Source: Lachnospiraceae bacterium UBA6403
Lineage (GTDB): Bacteria; Bacillota; Clostridia; Lachnospirales; Lachnospiraceae
NCBI GenBank assembly: GCA_002437435.1
Contig: DJPV01000070.1
Span: 50,136-64,665 of the forward strand
Direction: 5' to 3'
Length of the DNA: 14,530 nt
Positions 13,216 to 14,530 of the stretch are shown one piece after another; the first letter of the stretch is position 1, and every line of letters begins with the position of its first letter. The position numbers and the translations under genes are program-made. A model generated the notes under the pieces. It worked only from the letters and a program-made list of their open reading frames with translations. It was not told where the DNA came from and did not search any database.

Positions 13216-14370
13216 TCACCCCTGTCTCTGCTCATAATAATCCTGGATCAACTGTCTGATATAATCTGCATTTTCATCGGACAGTTCCCGTTTCATCTTC
13301 ATGCTATAAAAATCAGCAAATGCTTCATCCGGTGCCAGATTCTTCACATCCTCAAGCGTCCGTTCCTGTTCTGGTCTGCTGCCCTCCACCATCTGGAATT
13401 CTACTGACATCAGGTTTTTATACACAGTCCGCAGTCTCGCCTGAACATCAATGATCGTTTCCTTATCTGTAAGCACAATTCTTGCATAATCTTCATTTGC
13501 TTCCCGGCTCATGGCTTCATCAAGTGTACCTGTAAAATTGTACCATGCATGAAGCTGATGCAGGGGCAGTTCACGGATCGACAGCATTCCTTTTCCTTCA
13601 AGCTCTACTACTGTGACAGATTTCTGATCGTCCGCTTCCGACATCGAATAGATGACCGGAGCGCCACAGTACCGAATCTCCGGTTTTCCGATCTGCTGTG
13701 GAGAATGAAGATGTCCAAGCGCTACATAGTCAAATACATCAAATACCGTACGATCAATATTGTCCAGTCCGCCGATCGATATCGTTTCCGAATCCGACCG
13801 TCTGTTCACTCCACTGTTGGTCACATTCTGATGGGCGATCAGTATATTTCTCTTTTCCGGATCAACCTGCATGGCTGCAACCGCCTGCTGCATAGCTTCC
13901 GTGTAGGTTAAGGTTAATGATTCTTTTTCCGCTTCTTCTATACCAGACAATGTACCTTTTACATTTGTCGGCTTTACAAACGGCATCAGATAAAAATTCA
14001 CATCTCCCCATTTATCCTGCAGCGTCACCTTCATGGCTTCCCCGCCATAGATTCCTTTCATATATATATTCTGCTTTTTCATAATGCTGCTGGCAAAATC
14101 CAGCCGTTCTGCCGAATCGTGATTTCCACTGATAATCAGAATGGTCGTTCCGCTGTCCGCAAGAGCAGTAAGGAATTCATCAAATTCTGTCACTGCTTTT
14201 GCAGATGGAACCGCTTTGTCATAGATATCTCCTGCGATCATCACGGCATCCGGCCGTTCTTCTTTTACATATGCAAGGATCTGGTCAAACACATAGTGCT
14301 GGTCTTCCCACATCTCATATCCATTAACCATCTTTCCAATGTGCAGATCTGACAAATGAAACAGCTTCAT
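13216..14370 (-). CDS. sbcD: SbcD, Mre11-like nuclease subunit of SbcCD
   Basis: A 384-aa metallophosphoesterase of the SbcD/Mre11 family. Visible metal-binding motifs are SDLHIG (Asp8, His10), GDIYD (Asp48), GNHD (Asn83-Asp85), LIAHQNV and the GHLHSPQ motif. It is the Mn-dependent exonuclease and endonuclease half of the complex, while SbcC supplies ATP-driven DNA gating. The start is ATG 14370 (MKLFHLSDLH), with AAAGGAG nine bases upstream. The open frame runs to 14487, but those 39 extra residues are leader sequence that contains the promoter. Its stop overlaps the sbcC start region, giving a two-gene operon. Confidence 0.96.
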   Translation of the reverse strand: MKLFHLSDLHIGKMVNGYEMWEDQHYVFDQILAYVKEERPDAVMIAGDIYDKAVPSAKAVTEFDEFLTALADSGTTILIISGNHDSAERLDFASSIMKKQNIYMKGIYGGEAMKVTLQDKWGDVNFYLMPFVKPTNVKGTLSGIEEAEKESLTLTYTEAMQQAVAAMQVDPEKRNILIAHQNVTNSGVNRRSDSETISIGGLDNIDRTVFDVFDYVALGHLHSPQQIGKPEIRYCGAPVIYSMSEADDQKSVTVVELEGKGMLSIRELPLHQLHAWYNFTGTLDEAMSREANEDYARIVLTDKETIIDVQARLRTVYKNLMSVEFQMVEGSRPEQERTLEDVKNLAPDEAFADFYSMKMKRELSDENADYIRQLIQDYYEQRQG

Positions 14371-14412
14371 CGTTGTTGTCTCCTTTCCCATACATGTTTT
14401 CCGTGTTCCCCG

Positions 14413-14445
14413 GACGAAAGTTTCTATCCTTAGTAACTTTCTGTC
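14413..14445. repeat. Hairpin in the sbcD leader
   Basis: GACGAAAGTT (14413-14422) pairs with AACTTTCTGTC (14435-14445), with one bulged base and a 12-base loop. It lies in the untranslated leader between promoter and start codon. The AACTTTC word recurs at 14505-14511, against the -35, and at 14523-14529. This may be a regulator site or a leader structure; the binder is unknown. Confidence 0.4.
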
Positions 14446-14477
14446 TTTGGAATGAATGTTGTTTTTCAAATAAGTTA

Positions 14478-14506
14478 AGTTTAGCATTATGAATGAACGA
14501 GGTCAA
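14478..14506 (-). promoter_or_regulatory. Promoter of sbcDC
   Basis: Minus strand: TTGACC (complement of 14501-14506), a 17-bp spacer and TAAACT (complement of 14478-14483). It lies about 105 bp upstream of the sbcD start. Confidence 0.72.
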
Positions 14507-14530
14507 CTTTCTCCGTTCTTCGAACTTTCG

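Noticed and set aside
14371..14487. Longer start for SbcD at 14487
   Set aside because: The extension overlaps the promoter -10 and precedes the conserved MKLFHLSDLH start, which has its own AAAGGAG.
14515..14525. GTTC-N3-GAAC palindrome upstream of sbcD considered as a LexA (SOS) box
   Set aside because: The Firmicute LexA box is GAAC-N4-GTTC. Here the half-sites are in the opposite order and the spacing is three, so SOS control is not supported.
1..14530. CRISPR array, prophage, insertion sequence transposase or attachment site
   Set aside because: No regularly spaced repeats with unique spacers, and no transposase, integrase or phage genes, are visible anywhere in the window.

Overview
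The window looks like chromosomal DNA from a low-to-moderate GC Firmicute, most likely a Clostridia of the Lachnospiraceae type. The evidence is the start of a division and cell wall (dcw) cluster in the order mraZ-rsmH-ftsL-PBP, a DUF4317-like protein typical of that group, AAGGAGG-type ribosome binding sites and sigma-A-like promoters. This is a family-level inference from recognised proteins, not a database result. All protein genes but one lie on the minus strand.

Region 1 (1-4260, minus): the dcw cluster. From right to left it holds mraZ, rsmH (mraW), a small FtsL-type division protein and a class B penicillin-binding protein cut by the left edge. The PBP has no stop codon inside the window. 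Four AGTG half-sites at 10-11 bp spacing upstream of mraZ form a convincing MraZ operator.

Region 2 (4142-4624, no protein gene): this spacer is dense with signals. It holds a strong minus-strand terminator (4234-4277), a 216-bp element made of a 39-bp near-perfect inverted repeat enclosing five or more nested helices (4297-4512), a second minus-strand terminator (4521-4552) and three tandem 8-bp repeats. An element between two same-strand terminators could be a stand-alone structured RNA or a MITE-like insertion.

Region 3 (4625-8700, minus): an unusually short Fur-family protein (100 aa, DNA-binding domain only) with an excellent promoter overlapped by a perfect palindrome. Next to it is a two-component system: an OmpR-family regulator followed by a 905-aa multi-pass histidine kinase. 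The kinase's extracellular domain carries one dockerin/EF-hand-like calcium-binding loop. TTAAGAT direct repeats at the regulator's promoter suggest autoregulation.

Region 4 (8510-8950, no protein gene): the divergent spacer between the regulator and the DUF4317-like gene. It contains a second long rod-like inverted repeat (8703-8852), with architecture like the first but different sequence.

Region 5 (8951-14530): a DUF4317-like gene on the plus strand faces the sbcD-sbcC nuclease operon on the minus strand, with a bidirectional terminator hairpin between them. SbcD (nuclease) and SbcC (SMC-like ATPase with a CPVC zinc hook) form the bacterial Mre11-Rad50 equivalent. A good promoter lies just inside the right edge.

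The known genes are mostly housekeeping. The least explained items are the two structured intergenic elements, the DNA-binding-only Fur-like protein with its palindrome, and the calcium-loop sensor kinase.
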